The notes: a model not told the origin generated them from the sequence alone. 64,000 nt of DNA from GAS368 sp965227745 (GCA_965227745.1 OZ245769.1:3844001-3908000), one strand, 5' to 3'. Shown: positions 17,004 through 25,308, counted from the first letter of the stretch. Translations and numbers: made by a program.

Positions 17004-18596
17004 ATGCCGCCCCCCGCCGCACCGTCCTCCGATTCCTCCCCCTCGCACCCCAGCGCTCCCATCCCTCCCTCTTGGTCCTCCGCTCCACGCTCCGCCACCC
17101 CTCTTCTCGACCGCGCCTGCCTCGCCGCCGCCTTCGCCCTCACGCTCGCTTGGTTCTTTATCTACAACCAAGTCCGTCCTGACCTGATGGTCGATGAGCC
17201 CGGCCACATCGGCAACATCCTCCACTTCCTCGACGGCAAGCCCGGCTGGCCCCCGCCGATGACGATGCTGCCCGGGTACCACTACCTCGTCGTCTCGCTC
17301 TGGCACCTCCACCCGCCCTTCGGGATCGTCACGCTCGCGCGCCTCGTCACGACCGCCTGCTCGTGCCTCGGCCTCCTCGCCTTCGCCCTCGCCTGGCGCC
17401 AACTCCACCGCGCCTCGCTGCCGAACTGTGGGAGGGGCTTTACGCCCCGACTCAGCACCCCCGCCACCACGCCGAACTCTCCCTCCGGCTCCCCATCTTC
17501 CGCGCCTGCCTCAATCGTAAATCGTAACTCCCAAATCGTAAATCCCACCCCGTCCACCCCGCCCTCTCCCCCCTCCGCCCCTCTGTCCCCCTCGAGCGGC
17601 CCCCTGTCTCCTGTCACCTGTCGCCTGTCCTCTGTCCCCTGTCCCCTGTCTTCCGCCGGCCCCGCCACCCTCCTCTTCGCCCTCCTCCCGATCCTCCAGC
17701 CCTTCACCGGCCTCGCCTACACCGACGCCCCCGCCCTCGCCTTCGCTCTCCTCGCCGTCGCGCTGCACTTCAACGGTCACCGCGCCCTCGCCGTCCTCGC
17801 CTTCCTCCCCGCCCTCGCCACGCGCCAGACCAATGTCCTCTGGCCCGCCCTCCTCGTCGCGTGGGAATTCCTCCGCCCCGATCTCCCCCGCCACGCCTTC
17901 ATTCGCGATTTCCTCCACCGCACCTGGCTGCTCCTCGTCCTGCTCGTCCTCTGCTCCATCGCCATCGTCATCGCCCTCAAAACCGCCGGCCGCCTCACCC
18001 CCGGCACCGAAACGGGCAACGACCTCCATTTCAACCCCGCGAGCCTCCACACCGCTGGCCTCCTCGCCCTCCTCCTCGGCCTCCCCGTCTGGCTCGCGCA
18101 ATTACCCGCCACCCTCCGCACCTACGCCGCCACGCTCCGCAGCCGTCCCGCCCTCACCGTCACGCTCACCGTCCTCGCCCTCGCCGCCGCCATCCTCGCG
18201 GGCCGCACCTTCAGCAATCTCCACCAGTGGAACCGCGACCTCTTCTGGGACGGTTGCTCGTTCACTCTCCTGCGCAACTGGCCCCTCGTCTGGCTCGATC
18301 ATCACGTGTGGCTCCGCTACGCCTCCGGCCTCGCCCTCGTCGCGATGACCGCCGCCCTCGCGCTCGTCATCGCCCGCCAACGCCTGCGCCTCCTCCTGAT
18401 CCTCGCCCTCGCCTTCGGCCTCCTCCAACCCTTCACCAACGGCCTCATCGAGCCCCGCTACTTCATCCCCGCCGCGGGATTCTTTCTCCTCTTCCTCGAT
18501 CTCACTCCCACCACCACGCGCCACCTCGCCCTCTGGTGGTTCCTCCTCTGCGCGCTCCACGCCCCCTTCATCGCCCGCGGCCTCTCGCTCTGGTAA
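17004..18596 (+). CDS. ALG10/DIE2-like membrane glucosyltransferase
   Basis: Multi-pass GT-C-type glycosyltransferase. It resembles the eukaryotic dolichyl-phosphate-glucose alpha-1,2-glucosyltransferase ALG10/DIE2: the first loop MVDEPGHIGNILHFLDGKPG followed by MTMLPGYHYLVV parallels the family's MDE..H and TTLPGLY block. YTDAPALAFALL, RQTNVLW (residues 274-280) and the late IEPRYFIPAAGF match other family landmarks. About 11 hydrophobic helices cover the protein. Residues 139-218 are a serine/proline-rich insert formed by intergenic-type repeats (separate entry). A GT2 enzyme that could make its polyprenyl-phosphate sugar donor is encoded at 21420. The family resemblance was judged by eye from memory of ALG10 and needs a profile search. 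Confidence 0.7.
   Translation: MPPPAAPSSDSSPSHPSAPIPPSWSSAPRSATPLLDRACLAAAFALTLAWFFIYNQVRPDLMVDEPGHIGNILHFLDGKPGWPPPMTMLPGYHYLVVSLWHLHPPFGIVTLARLVTTACSCLGLLAFALAWRQLHRASLPNCGRGFTPRLSTPATTPNSPSGSPSSAPASIVNRNSQIVNPTPSTPPSPPSAPLSPSSGPLSPVTCRLSSVPCPLSSAGPATLLFALLPILQPFTGLAYTDAPALAFALLAVALHFNGHRALAVLAFLPALATRQTNVLWPALLVAWEFLRPDLPRHAFIRDFLHRTWLLLVLLVLCSIAIVIALKTAGRLTPGTETGNDLHFNPASLHTAGLLALLLGLPVWLAQLPATLRTYAATLRSRPALTVTLTVLALAAAILAGRTFSNLHQWNRDLFWDGCSFTLLRNWPLVWLDHHVWLRYASGLALVAMTAALALVIARQRLRLLLILALAFGLLQPFTNGLIEPRYFIPAAGFFLLFLDLTPTTTRHLALWWFLLCALHAPFIARGLSLW
17418..17657 (+). repeat. in-frame insert of three repeat types inside the ALG10-like gene
   Basis: Within the coding sequence lie (1) GAACTGTGGGAGGGGCTTTA then CGCCCCGAC, identical to the REP family C copy at 45605; (2) AATCGTAAATCGTAACTCCC then AAATCGTAAATCCC (17513-17546); and (3) a CCTGTCNCCTGTC-type array (17602-17652) resembling text near 25400-25440. 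Together they encode about 80 residues beginning LPNCGRGFTPRLSTPATTPN. The frame is kept and the hydrophobic helices resume right after. The insert falls in a loop between predicted membrane helices. Confidence 0.85.
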
Positions 18597-18771
18597 GAGA
18601 ATCTTTCTCGTTCCCTGAAAGTGCGCCAGAGATTATGGAGTGGAGGCAGCTATCACGGCTAACGCCATTGCTCCGGACCCGCTGCAACGTGCGAGTCGTT
18701 GACTGGCGAAGTCGCCGCAGGAACCCTCAGAAGTGGTACAATAGCGCGAAACCAATCCACACTCTGGTAGT

Positions 18772-19062
18772 ATGAAAATCGGTCTATTCTTTCTCGTTCT
18801 TCTCGGCCTGCTCCCAGGTCTGTTTCTCGCGTTTTGTTCTGCGGTTTCAACTCCGCCAACAGATGCCATTGCTCAGCGTGTTTTCGGTAGTCAGGCACTC
18901 GGCTCGGGAAATACTATGGGCGCAGATTTTGAAATATTTGGCCGAAAATTTGAGGTTCCATGGGGCCTTAAATCGCTGCGACCGGCCGTGATTCTTTTAG
19001 CTGCGATCATCTTATATTTGATTGGGATCGTGATGTGCTGGAAAACGCTGAGTGGTCGTTGA
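18772..19062 (+). CDS. small two-helix membrane protein, unknown
   Basis: A 96-residue protein with an N-terminal hydrophobic helix (MKIGLFFLVLLGLLPGLFLA), an extracytoplasmic loop (FGSQALGSGNTMGADFEIFG) and a second helix (AVILLAAIILYLIGIVMCW). I do not recognise a family. Its codon use (TTT, TTG, ATA-like, A/T third positions) is clearly less GC-rich than that of its neighbours, which suggests recent arrival or low expression. It stands alone between the ALG10-like gene and a repeat field. Confidence 0.6.
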   Translation: MKIGLFFLVLLGLLPGLFLAFCSAVSTPPTDAIAQRVFGSQALGSGNTMGADFEIFGRKFEVPWGLKSLRPAVILLAAIILYLIGIVMCWKTLSGR

Positions 19063-19797
19063 TCTTTGATTCCGCTAGCTTCGCAACATTCTCCCATCCC
19101 CCGGCGGCACACGACGGGCCGAGGCAGCGGGTCGTGTCTCTTAATCTTCCTCTTTCTCCCCGCGCCCGCTCCGGCCCCTCCGAAAGCACAGCCCGCCGCC
19201 CTGCCCTTCATCTTCCATCGCTGTGTGTCTCCGTGCCTCTGTGGTTCTCTCATTCCGACCTCACACGACCGAAATTGAACCACAGAGACACAAAGCCACA
19301 GAGCTCAGCCGCTTTCACTTTCTTCGGTTCGCCTCTCCGTTCCCTATCTTTCTTTCTGTAAACGGGTCGTCCACTTTCGTGTATTTAGTGTATTTCGTGG
19401 TTCCTCCCCCTTCGCGGTTCCTCTCCGCGTCCTGCCTTGATCCGCGCCCATCAGCGTAATCCGCGGAAAAAAATCCGCCCACCTTCGCGTCAATTCGCGT
19501 CCTCCGCGGCTCCTCGTCGCAGACCCCCTCCGTCTCCTCCGTCTCTGTGCCCCCCTGTGAATCCTCCGTGCCCTCTGTGACAAAACTCCGCCTCCATCAG
19601 TTTTCCTTTCGTGTGTTTCGTGTATTTCGTGGTTCCCCATCCGAGTCCTCACTCCGTCGTCTTCCTTCCGTGGCCTTCCTTCCGTGTGCTCCGTGTCTTC
19701 CGTGGGCCAATCCTCCGCGTCATCCGCCCCCCGCCCTCCATGATTCCTTCGTGGTGAAATCTTGCCGCCCGCCGCGCAACCTGAGTCTCTAGTCGCA
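19063..19797. repeat. 735-bp field of degenerate CTCTGTGG / TTCGTG-type repeats
   Basis: No gene is supported here. The interval consists almost entirely of short related phrases: CCGTGCCTCTGTGGTTC (19231), its partner GAACCACAGAGACACAAAGC (19278), TTCGTGTATTTAGTGTATTT then CGTGGTTCC (19376), TTCGTGTGTTTCGTGTATTT then CGTGGTTCC (19610), CCGTGTGCTCCGTGTCTTCC (19681), and several CCTCCGTGT and ATCCGCG units. The first two form an inverted repeat. Similar phrases appear at 39114, 52097, 59892 and 63655. Confidence 0.8.
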
Positions 19798-21423
19798 ATG
19801 TCCGTATCGCCCGCTCCGAGCACCCGCTCCAGCCCCACTCCCGCGCCCCTCCCGCAGGCGCTGCCGCGTTGGCTGTTAGGCGTGATTCTCGGACTCGGCG
19901 CGCTCCTGTTTTTGCCCACCCTCGCCGGCGGCTTCCTCGGCGACGACTTCGTCTACATCGCCCGCTTCCAAGCCCTCCCGTGGTCCGCGTGGCCCGCGCT
20001 GTTCACCCACGATTGGTCCGGGGGCGTGTGGGGCTCCGAACTCCACGAGCTGCGCCCCTTCGCGGCGCTCTCGTTCATGACCGATGCCAAGCTCTTCGGC
20101 GGCTGGCCCCCCGGTTACCAACTCACCAATCTCCTCCTCCATCTCGTCGCCACCTCGCTCATCGCGCGGCTCGCGTGGCGCTACACCGGCGGACGCGTCG
20201 GTGCCACGCTCGTCGCCGGCCTCGTCTTCGCCCTTCACCCCGCCCACGCCGAAGCCGTGATCTGGGCCACCGGCCGCGTCGATCTCCTCGCGACCACCGC
20301 CGCGCTGCTCTTCTGGTTCGGCGCGGAAAGCTACTCCGACTTCGGCCGCCGCCCCTGCGCCGCGATCACCTTCGCCGCTTTCTTCCTCGGCATCTTTTCC
20401 AAGGAGCTCTGCATGTTCGCGCCACTCCTGCTCCTGCTGAAGTGGCTGTTGCTCGATCTCCGCGCCCCGCGCGCCGTGTGGCTGCGCCGAGCCACGATCT
20501 TCGTCGGCGTCGCCGTGATCTTCGCCATCTACGCCGAAGCCCGCCGCCGCGCCTTCGGTCATGACAACATCGGCTATAATCTCTGGACCGATGCGCCCGC
20601 CTGGAATCGCCAGGCCGCGCACTTCGGCTGGCTCTTCCCCGTGCTGCCTTTCACCGGCCGCGCCGAGTGGGAGCACCCGCCCGCCACCATCGTCCTCCAC
20701 GGCCTTTGGCTCACGCTCCTCGCGCTCACCATTCTTGGCCTCGCCTTTGCCCTCTGGAAACGCACGCGTCTCGCCGCCGCCACGCTTTTCTTCGGCGGCG
20801 TCTGGTACTTCATCACGGTTTTCCCGCTCACCGGCGTCGTCTATTTCGCGCCGCGCCATCTCTACTTCCCCTCCGTGGGCTTCGCCCTCGCCGCCGGCTT
20901 GCTCGTCGCCGCCGTGCGCCTGCCCAAGCCCCGCACCATGCTCGCCACCGCCCTGATCTCGTGGTGCGGCATTGCGCTGCTCCCCGCCATCCGCCCGTGG
21001 AACACCGCCGCCACCGTCTCGCGTGAGGCCGTCGCCGCGCTCAACCGCGATCTCGCCACGGCCCCCGCCGACGCCTTTGTCCTCACCAGCGTCCCGGAAA
21101 CCCTCGGCCCCGTCTGGCTCTGGGCGTGGTCGAGTCCGCAGTGCTACGGCGCACCGTTCCTCGCCCAACCCGTGCCCACCGAGCGCGTGATCGAGCGCCC
21201 CGTCAATTACGTCCGCTCCGATAAATGGGACGCCGACCGCGTCCCCCTCGAAAAGCTCCGCCTCGCCCGTTCCGCGGTCGTCCTTTACGTGAGTGAGCAG
21301 GGCGAGATCTCCTGCCGCACGGTCAATCAGGCCCAGCTCGCCGCCGCCGCGGACGCCCTCGCGAAAGTCGGCGTCTCCGTCGACAACTGGTCCGCCTGCG
21401 TCAAATCTCTCGCCCGTCCATGA
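19798..21423 (+). CDS. multi-pass GT-C-type glycosyltransferase
   Basis: Integral membrane protein of about 540 residues and 11-12 helices, resembling the GT-C protein O-glycosyltransferase / TMTC superfamily. The first periplasmic loop has the acidic pair GGFLGDDFVYIARF and ELRPFAALSFMTDAKLFGG, then GYQLTNLLLHLVATSLIARL and VFALHPAHAEAVIWATGRVD, the order seen in TMTC-like enzymes (DD, RP..., HP.H.E.V..I.GR.D). FAPRHLYFPSVGFALA follows in a late helix. A soluble C-terminal domain of about 130 residues ends the protein. ATG 19798 follows the repeat field. The stop overlaps the ATG of the GT2 gene (ATGA at 21420), so they are translated together and likely share a pathway. Confidence 0.75.
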   Translation: MSVSPAPSTRSSPTPAPLPQALPRWLLGVILGLGALLFLPTLAGGFLGDDFVYIARFQALPWSAWPALFTHDWSGGVWGSELHELRPFAALSFMTDAKLFGGWPPGYQLTNLLLHLVATSLIARLAWRYTGGRVGATLVAGLVFALHPAHAEAVIWATGRVDLLATTAALLFWFGAESYSDFGRRPCAAITFAAFFLGIFSKELCMFAPLLLLLKWLLLDLRAPRAVWLRRATIFVGVAVIFAIYAEARRRAFGHDNIGYNLWTDAPAWNRQAAHFGWLFPVLPFTGRAEWEHPPATIVLHGLWLTLLALTILGLAFALWKRTRLAAATLFFGGVWYFITVFPLTGVVYFAPRHLYFPSVGFALAAGLLVAAVRLPKPRTMLATALISWCGIALLPAIRPWNTAATVSREAVAALNRDLATAPADAFVLTSVPETLGPVWLWAWSSPQCYGAPFLAQPVPTERVIERPVNYVRSDKWDADRVPLEKLRLARSAVVLYVSEQGEISCRTVNQAQLAAAADALAKVGVSVDNWSACVKSLARP

Positions 21424-22181
21424 GCGACTACTCCCCGTTCGCAACGGTCAACTACCACTTCACGCACGACGCCGGCTCCGATCCGGGCCGGCCCGACTTG
21501 TCCGTGGTCATTCCGTTTTACAACGAGGCGTCCAACATCAACCCCCTCCTGACCGAGCTTCGCATCACCCTTGAGGCGATGCGCCTGCGCGCCGAGATCG
21601 TCTGCGTCGACGACGGCTCCTCCGATGCCACGCCCGCCGAGCTCATCGCCGCCGCCAACCAATGGCCGGCCGTGTGCGTGCTCACCTTTCCTGAAAACCG
21701 CGGCCAGGCCGCCGCGCTCTGGGAGGGCTTCCACTTCGCCCACGGCACGTATCTCGCCATGCTCGACGGCGACGGCCAGAATCCCCCGTCCGAGCTCGCC
21801 AAGCTCTGGCCGCTCCGCGAGTCTGCCGATCTCATCAGCGGCGCCCGCGCCGAGCGCAAAGACTCCGCCCTGCGCCGCACCATGTCGCGCCTCGCCAACG
21901 CCGTCCGCCGCACCCTCCTCCGCGATGGCGTCTCCGACACCGGCTGCTCCCTGAAAATCTTCCGCCGCGAGGTCCTCGTCACGTTCCTCCCGATTCGCAC
22001 GCTGTACTCGTTTATCCCCGCCTTCGCCGTCGCCGGCGGCTTCACCGTCCGCGAGGTCAAGGTCGCCCACCGCCCCCGCCGCGCCGGCGTCTCCAAATAC
22101 GGCCTCCGCGTCATGGCCCTCCACCCCTTTTTGGATCTGCTCTCCCTCACCTGGCTCCTCCGCCGGACCCTCCGGCGCTAA
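21420..22181 (+). CDS. GT2 polyprenyl-phosphate glycosyltransferase (DPM1/GtrB-like)
   Basis: Transfers a sugar from a nucleotide donor to a polyprenyl phosphate on the cytoplasmic face. The GT-A domain has DLSVVIPFYNEASNINPLL, the nucleotide-binding IVCVDDGSSDATPAELI, ENRGQAAALWEGFHFAHGTY, the DXD-like MLDGDGQNPPSELAKLW and the family segment VSDTGCSLKIFRREVL. FVAGGFTVREVKVAHRPRRA-like sequence and VSKYGLRV near the end are typical of dolichyl-phosphate mannose synthase relatives. Unlike many GtrB proteins it has no clear C-terminal membrane helices. The start overlaps the previous GT-C gene by 4 bp, so it probably provides the lipid-linked sugar for that enzyme and perhaps for the ALG10-like one. 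Confidence 0.88.
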   Translation: MSDYSPFATVNYHFTHDAGSDPGRPDLSVVIPFYNEASNINPLLTELRITLEAMRLRAEIVCVDDGSSDATPAELIAAANQWPAVCVLTFPENRGQAAALWEGFHFAHGTYLAMLDGDGQNPPSELAKLWPLRESADLISGARAERKDSALRRTMSRLANAVRRTLLRDGVSDTGCSLKIFRREVLVTFLPIRTLYSFIPAFAVAGGFTVREVKVAHRPRRAGVSKYGLRVMALHPFLDLLSLTWLLRRTLRR

Positions 22182-22190
22182 CTCAGTCCG

Positions 22191-22228
22191 AGGTGGACGG
22201 CGACCTCCGGGCGCCGTCGGGAGGGCGA
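22191..22228. repeat. REP, family B
   Basis: AGGTGGACGGCGACCTCCGG then GCGCCGTCGGGAGGGCGA. GACGGCG and CGCCGTC form a hairpin. Near-identical copies occur at 29450, 36248 and 53666, and a variant at 45572. It lies 10 bp after the GT2 stop codon. Nothing else is visible up to 22409. Confidence 0.85.
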
Positions 22229-22409
22229 ACGTTAAGACTAAATCGGAAGGCGAAACGGCTCCCTGCCGGGCCGCCCGGGCCCTTCCCGTGTCACTAAGCT
22301 GGTGCTCGGTCGTACTCTCAGGTAGCCTTTCCGTCCTTACCCCACTCCCGCGAGGCATCCGACCGCGGGGTCGAGGCGTACCATAACTAGCCCACCATCA
22401 CTCGGTCCG

Positions 22410-23441
22410 ATGAATTCCTGTCTCTACGAATGCCATGTCATGCACGCGCGCTTTGCGCCGCGGCAGCATCGCTTTCTCTACCGGATATTCTTGTTTGCCA
22501 TCGACCTTGACGAATTGCCCGAGCTGCACCGCCGTTTGCCCCTCTTTTCCCACGGAAAGCCGAATCTCTACTCGTTCCGCGAAAGCGACTACCTCCCCTC
22601 CGGCGAGCCCCTCCATAACGACCCCGCCTCCTCCTCGGCCTCCGTCCCGCGTCGCGCGACCCCCACCTCCCACTCCTCTAGCGCCGGGAACCTCAAGACC
22701 CGCGTCACCGATTACCTGTTCTCCACCCGTGGCCTCGATCTCACCGATGGACGTGTCGTGCTCGTCACGCTCCCGCGCGTCTTCGGCTACCTCTTCAACC
22801 CCGTTTCGTTTTATTTTTGCTACGATCGCACCGGCGCACCCGTCGCCGCCCTCGCCGAGGTCACCAATACCTTTCGCGAGATGAAGCCCTACTTGCTCGG
22901 CCCCGAGTCGCTGCGCACGCCCGGCGGCTCATCGTCTTCCGCCTCCAGCGATTCCGCGTCCACCTCTGCCGCGTTCGCCGCGTCCGCCCCTTCCCCGTCG
23001 CCAGCCACCGCCTCGGCCCGCTCCACCGCGCCCACCGCCGAATTTCACACGCGCACGCCGAAGCACTTCTACGTCTCGCCGTTTTCCGACGTCGATGTCT
23101 CGTTCGATTTCACGCTGCGCGCCCCCACCGACCGCCTTTCCATCCGGATCGACGACTACGTCGGCGCCGAGCGCACGCTCACGAGCACGCTCACGGGCCC
23201 GCGCCGCGCGCTCACCAGCGCCCGCCTCGCATGGTTCACGCTCAAGTACCCGCTGCTCACGCTGCGCATCATCGCGCTCATCCACCTGCACGCCCTGAAG
23301 CTCTGGCTGAAACGCGTGCCGTGGTTTGCCAAGGCCGCGCGTCCCGCCGATCAACGCGCCCTCTACCGCCCCCACTCTTCCCTCTCCTCGGCGGCCCCCG
23401 CCCCGTCGCTCACTGCCGCCCCCTCCCCCGACGCCCTATGA
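22410..23441 (+). CDS. DUF1365 family protein with low-complexity inserts
   Basis: Member of DUF1365, regularly encoded with cyclopropane-fatty-acyl-phospholipid synthase and its FAD oxidoreductase. The start LYECHVMHARFAPRQHRFLY, then IFLFAIDLDELPELHRRLPL, LVTLPRVFGYLFNPVSFYFC and KHFYVSPFSDVDVSFDFTLR are the conserved blocks. At 343 residues it is longer than the usual 240-280. The excess is in serine/alanine-rich stretches at about 70-92 and 170-210 (GGSSSSASSDSASTSAAFAA), plus a C-terminal tail. Its TGA overlaps the ATG of the next gene (ATGA). Its biochemical role is unknown; context points to membrane lipid modification. Confidence 0.88.
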   Translation: MNSCLYECHVMHARFAPRQHRFLYRIFLFAIDLDELPELHRRLPLFSHGKPNLYSFRESDYLPSGEPLHNDPASSSASVPRRATPTSHSSSAGNLKTRVTDYLFSTRGLDLTDGRVVLVTLPRVFGYLFNPVSFYFCYDRTGAPVAALAEVTNTFREMKPYLLGPESLRTPGGSSSSASSDSASTSAAFAASAPSPSPATASARSTAPTAEFHTRTPKHFYVSPFSDVDVSFDFTLRAPTDRLSIRIDDYVGAERTLTSTLTGPRRALTSARLAWFTLKYPLLTLRIIALIHLHALKLWLKRVPWFAKAARPADQRALYRPHSSLSSAAPAPSLTAAPSPDAL

Positions 23442-24763
23442 GTTCCGAACCCGTGTCCTCCGTTGCTTCGCCCGCTGCCGACGCCGGAATCCACGCCCGC
23501 ACCCGCCCCACCTTTTACCGGCGCGCCGTTCTTCGCGCCTTTGCCGACATGACGCGCGGCCATCTCCGCATGGAGTTGCCCGATGGCGGCGTCCACGAGA
23601 TCGGCGCCCACGCTGCCGGCCTCGCCTTGCGCCTGCCCATCGGCCACCCCGCCACCGCCGTTATCCGCGTGAAGCGCGAGGCGTTTTTTAAGAAGTGCGT
23701 CCTCTCCGGCGACATCGGTTTCGCGGAATCCTTCATCGACGGCGATTGGGAAACCCCGCACCTCGCCACCGTCATCGCGTGGTTTCTCCTCAACGTCGAC
23801 ACCGCCCCCACCCTATCCGGCTCCGCGAAAAAACAAGCGCAGTCCTGGGCGCTCAATCTCCTCCGCTACACCAACCGCCTCGGCCACCTCCTCCGCCCCA
23901 ACACCCGCGAGACCGCCCGGCGCAACATCCAGGAGCACTACGATCTCTCCAACGATTTCTTCGCGCTCTTCCTCGACCCGTCGATGATGTACTCGGCCGC
24001 CAAGTGGCCCGCCGCCGCGCCCGATCTTTCGCTCGAGGGAGCCCAGCGCGAGAAAAACGACGCCCTCTGCCGCTCGCTCCGCCTCGTGCCCACCGACCAT
24101 GTCCTTGAAATCGGCACTGGCTGGGGCGGCTGGTCCCTCCACGCCGCGCGCACCTACGGCTGCCGCGTCACCACCGTCACCATCTCGCAGGAGCAGTTTG
24201 ATCTCGCCCGCGCCCGCATCGCCGCCGCCGGCCTCACCGAGCGCATCGATGTCCAGCTCTGCGACTACCGCGACCTCACTGGCACCTTCGATAAAATCGT
24301 CTCCATCGAAATGATGGAGGCCATCGGCCACCGCTACCTCCCCGAGTTCACCGAGGTTCTGAATCGCGCCCTGAAGCCCGACGGCCTCCTCGCCCTCCAA
24401 TTCATCACTTGCCCCGACGCCCGCTACGAACAGTTCCGCACCGGCGTCGACTTCATCCAGAAGCACATCTTCCCCGGCTCGCTCCTCCTCTCGCTGAATC
24501 GCGTCAACGATCTCCTCTCGCGCACCGGCGGCTTCGTCCTGAATCACGTCGACGACTTCGGCCCCGACTACGCCCGCACCCTCCGCCTCTGGCACGACAA
24601 CTTCCGCCACCGCACCGAGCAAGTCCTCGCCCTCGGCTTCGACGACCGCTTCATCCGCAAATGGAGCTACTACCTCGCCTACTGCGAATCCGCCTTCGCC
24701 ATGCGCAACATCTCCGTCGTCCACACCCTCCACACCCGGCCGAATAATCTGAGCCTGGGCTGA
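23438..24763 (+). CDS. cfa: cyclopropane-fatty-acyl-phospholipid synthase
   Basis: SAM-dependent enzyme that adds a methylene bridge across double bonds of membrane phospholipid acyl chains. From ATG 23438 the product has 441 residues: an N-terminal substrate domain (RREAFFKKCVLS-like region, then GDIGFAESFIDGDWETPHLA), the signature NIQEHYDLSNDFFALFLDPS (163-182) with MMYSAAKW, and the SAM site VLEIGTGWGGWSLHAARTYG. EMMEAIGHRYLPEF and the C-terminal DDFGPDYARTLRLWHDNF also fit. A longer frame extends upstream, but it overlaps DUF1365 in another frame; the ATGA overlap supports this start. The desaturase at 11105 could supply its unsaturated substrates. Confidence 0.95.
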   Translation: MSSEPVSSVASPAADAGIHARTRPTFYRRAVLRAFADMTRGHLRMELPDGGVHEIGAHAAGLALRLPIGHPATAVIRVKREAFFKKCVLSGDIGFAESFIDGDWETPHLATVIAWFLLNVDTAPTLSGSAKKQAQSWALNLLRYTNRLGHLLRPNTRETARRNIQEHYDLSNDFFALFLDPSMMYSAAKWPAAAPDLSLEGAQREKNDALCRSLRLVPTDHVLEIGTGWGGWSLHAARTYGCRVTTVTISQEQFDLARARIAAAGLTERIDVQLCDYRDLTGTFDKIVSIEMMEAIGHRYLPEFTEVLNRALKPDGLLALQFITCPDARYEQFRTGVDFIQKHIFPGSLLLSLNRVNDLLSRTGGFVLNHVDDFGPDYARTLRLWHDNFRHRTEQVLALGFDDRFIRKWSYYLAYCESAFAMRNISVVHTLHTRPNNLSLG

Positions 24764-24768
24764 GGGAC

Positions 24769-24896
24769 AGTAGCGAGTAGCGAGCATAGTTAAGCTAGAC
24801 GTATCCGGAATTCAACTACGTCACCTCCACCCGTTCTCAGCCCGCCTGTCACCTCCGCCCCTAACTACTCACTACCGCTAATCACTACTCGCTACT
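24769..24896. repeat. AGTAGCGAGTAGCGAG inverted repeat
   Basis: AGTAGCGAGTAGCGAG at 24769-24784 faces CTACTCGCTACT at 24885-24896, with further CACTAC units between. It fills the gap between the CFA synthase and DUF1475 genes and would fold as a long weak hairpin in a readthrough transcript. Confidence 0.65.
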
Positions 24897-24903
24897 TTCG
24901 GCC

Positions 24904-25308
24904 ATGATCCTCTTCCTCCGCGCCCTCTTCCTCATCGTGATCGCCTCCATGCTCGGCGTCACCACGTGGGCCAGCCTGCACCAATCCCTCGGCGCCTTCG
25001 CGCACAGCCCCACCATCCGCGACCCGTGGGTCATCGCCACCCTCTTCGACGCCTACTGGGCCTTCATCGCGTTCTTCGTCTGGGTCGCCTGGAAAGAGCA
25101 ATCCCTCGCTGCCCGCGTGCTCTGGTTCATCTCCCTGATCGCCCTCGGCAACCTCGCGATCGCCGCCTACATGCTCGCGCAACTCTTCCGCGTCCCCGCC
25201 TCCGCCCCCGACGCCCTCACCACCGTCTTCACCCAGCGCCAGCCCGGCAAAATCACCCTCCCCGCCATCCTCACCGCCCTCTCCCTCACCACCTACGCCT
25301 TCGCCTAA
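24904..25308 (+). CDS. DUF1475-like membrane protein
   Basis: A 134-residue protein with about four hydrophobic helices, starting MILFLRALFLIVIASMLGVT. The segment TTWASLHQSLGAF, then DPWVIATLFDAYWAFIAFFV and WVAWKEQSLAARVLWF is how I recognise DUF1475. These proteins accompany CFA-synthase-type lipid genes in other genomes, as here. No catalytic residue is known. It is between the CFA synthase and the DUF1295 protein on the same strand and is probably part of the lipid-modification set. Confidence 0.7.
   Translation: MILFLRALFLIVIASMLGVTTWASLHQSLGAFAHSPTIRDPWVIATLFDAYWAFIAFFVWVAWKEQSLAARVLWFISLIALGNLAIAAYMLAQLFRVPASAPDALTTVFTQRQPGKITLPAILTALSLTTYAFA

Noticed and set aside
19063..19797. CRISPR array
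   Set aside because: Repeats vary in sequence and spacing, there is no fixed repeat-spacer pattern and no cas gene nearby.
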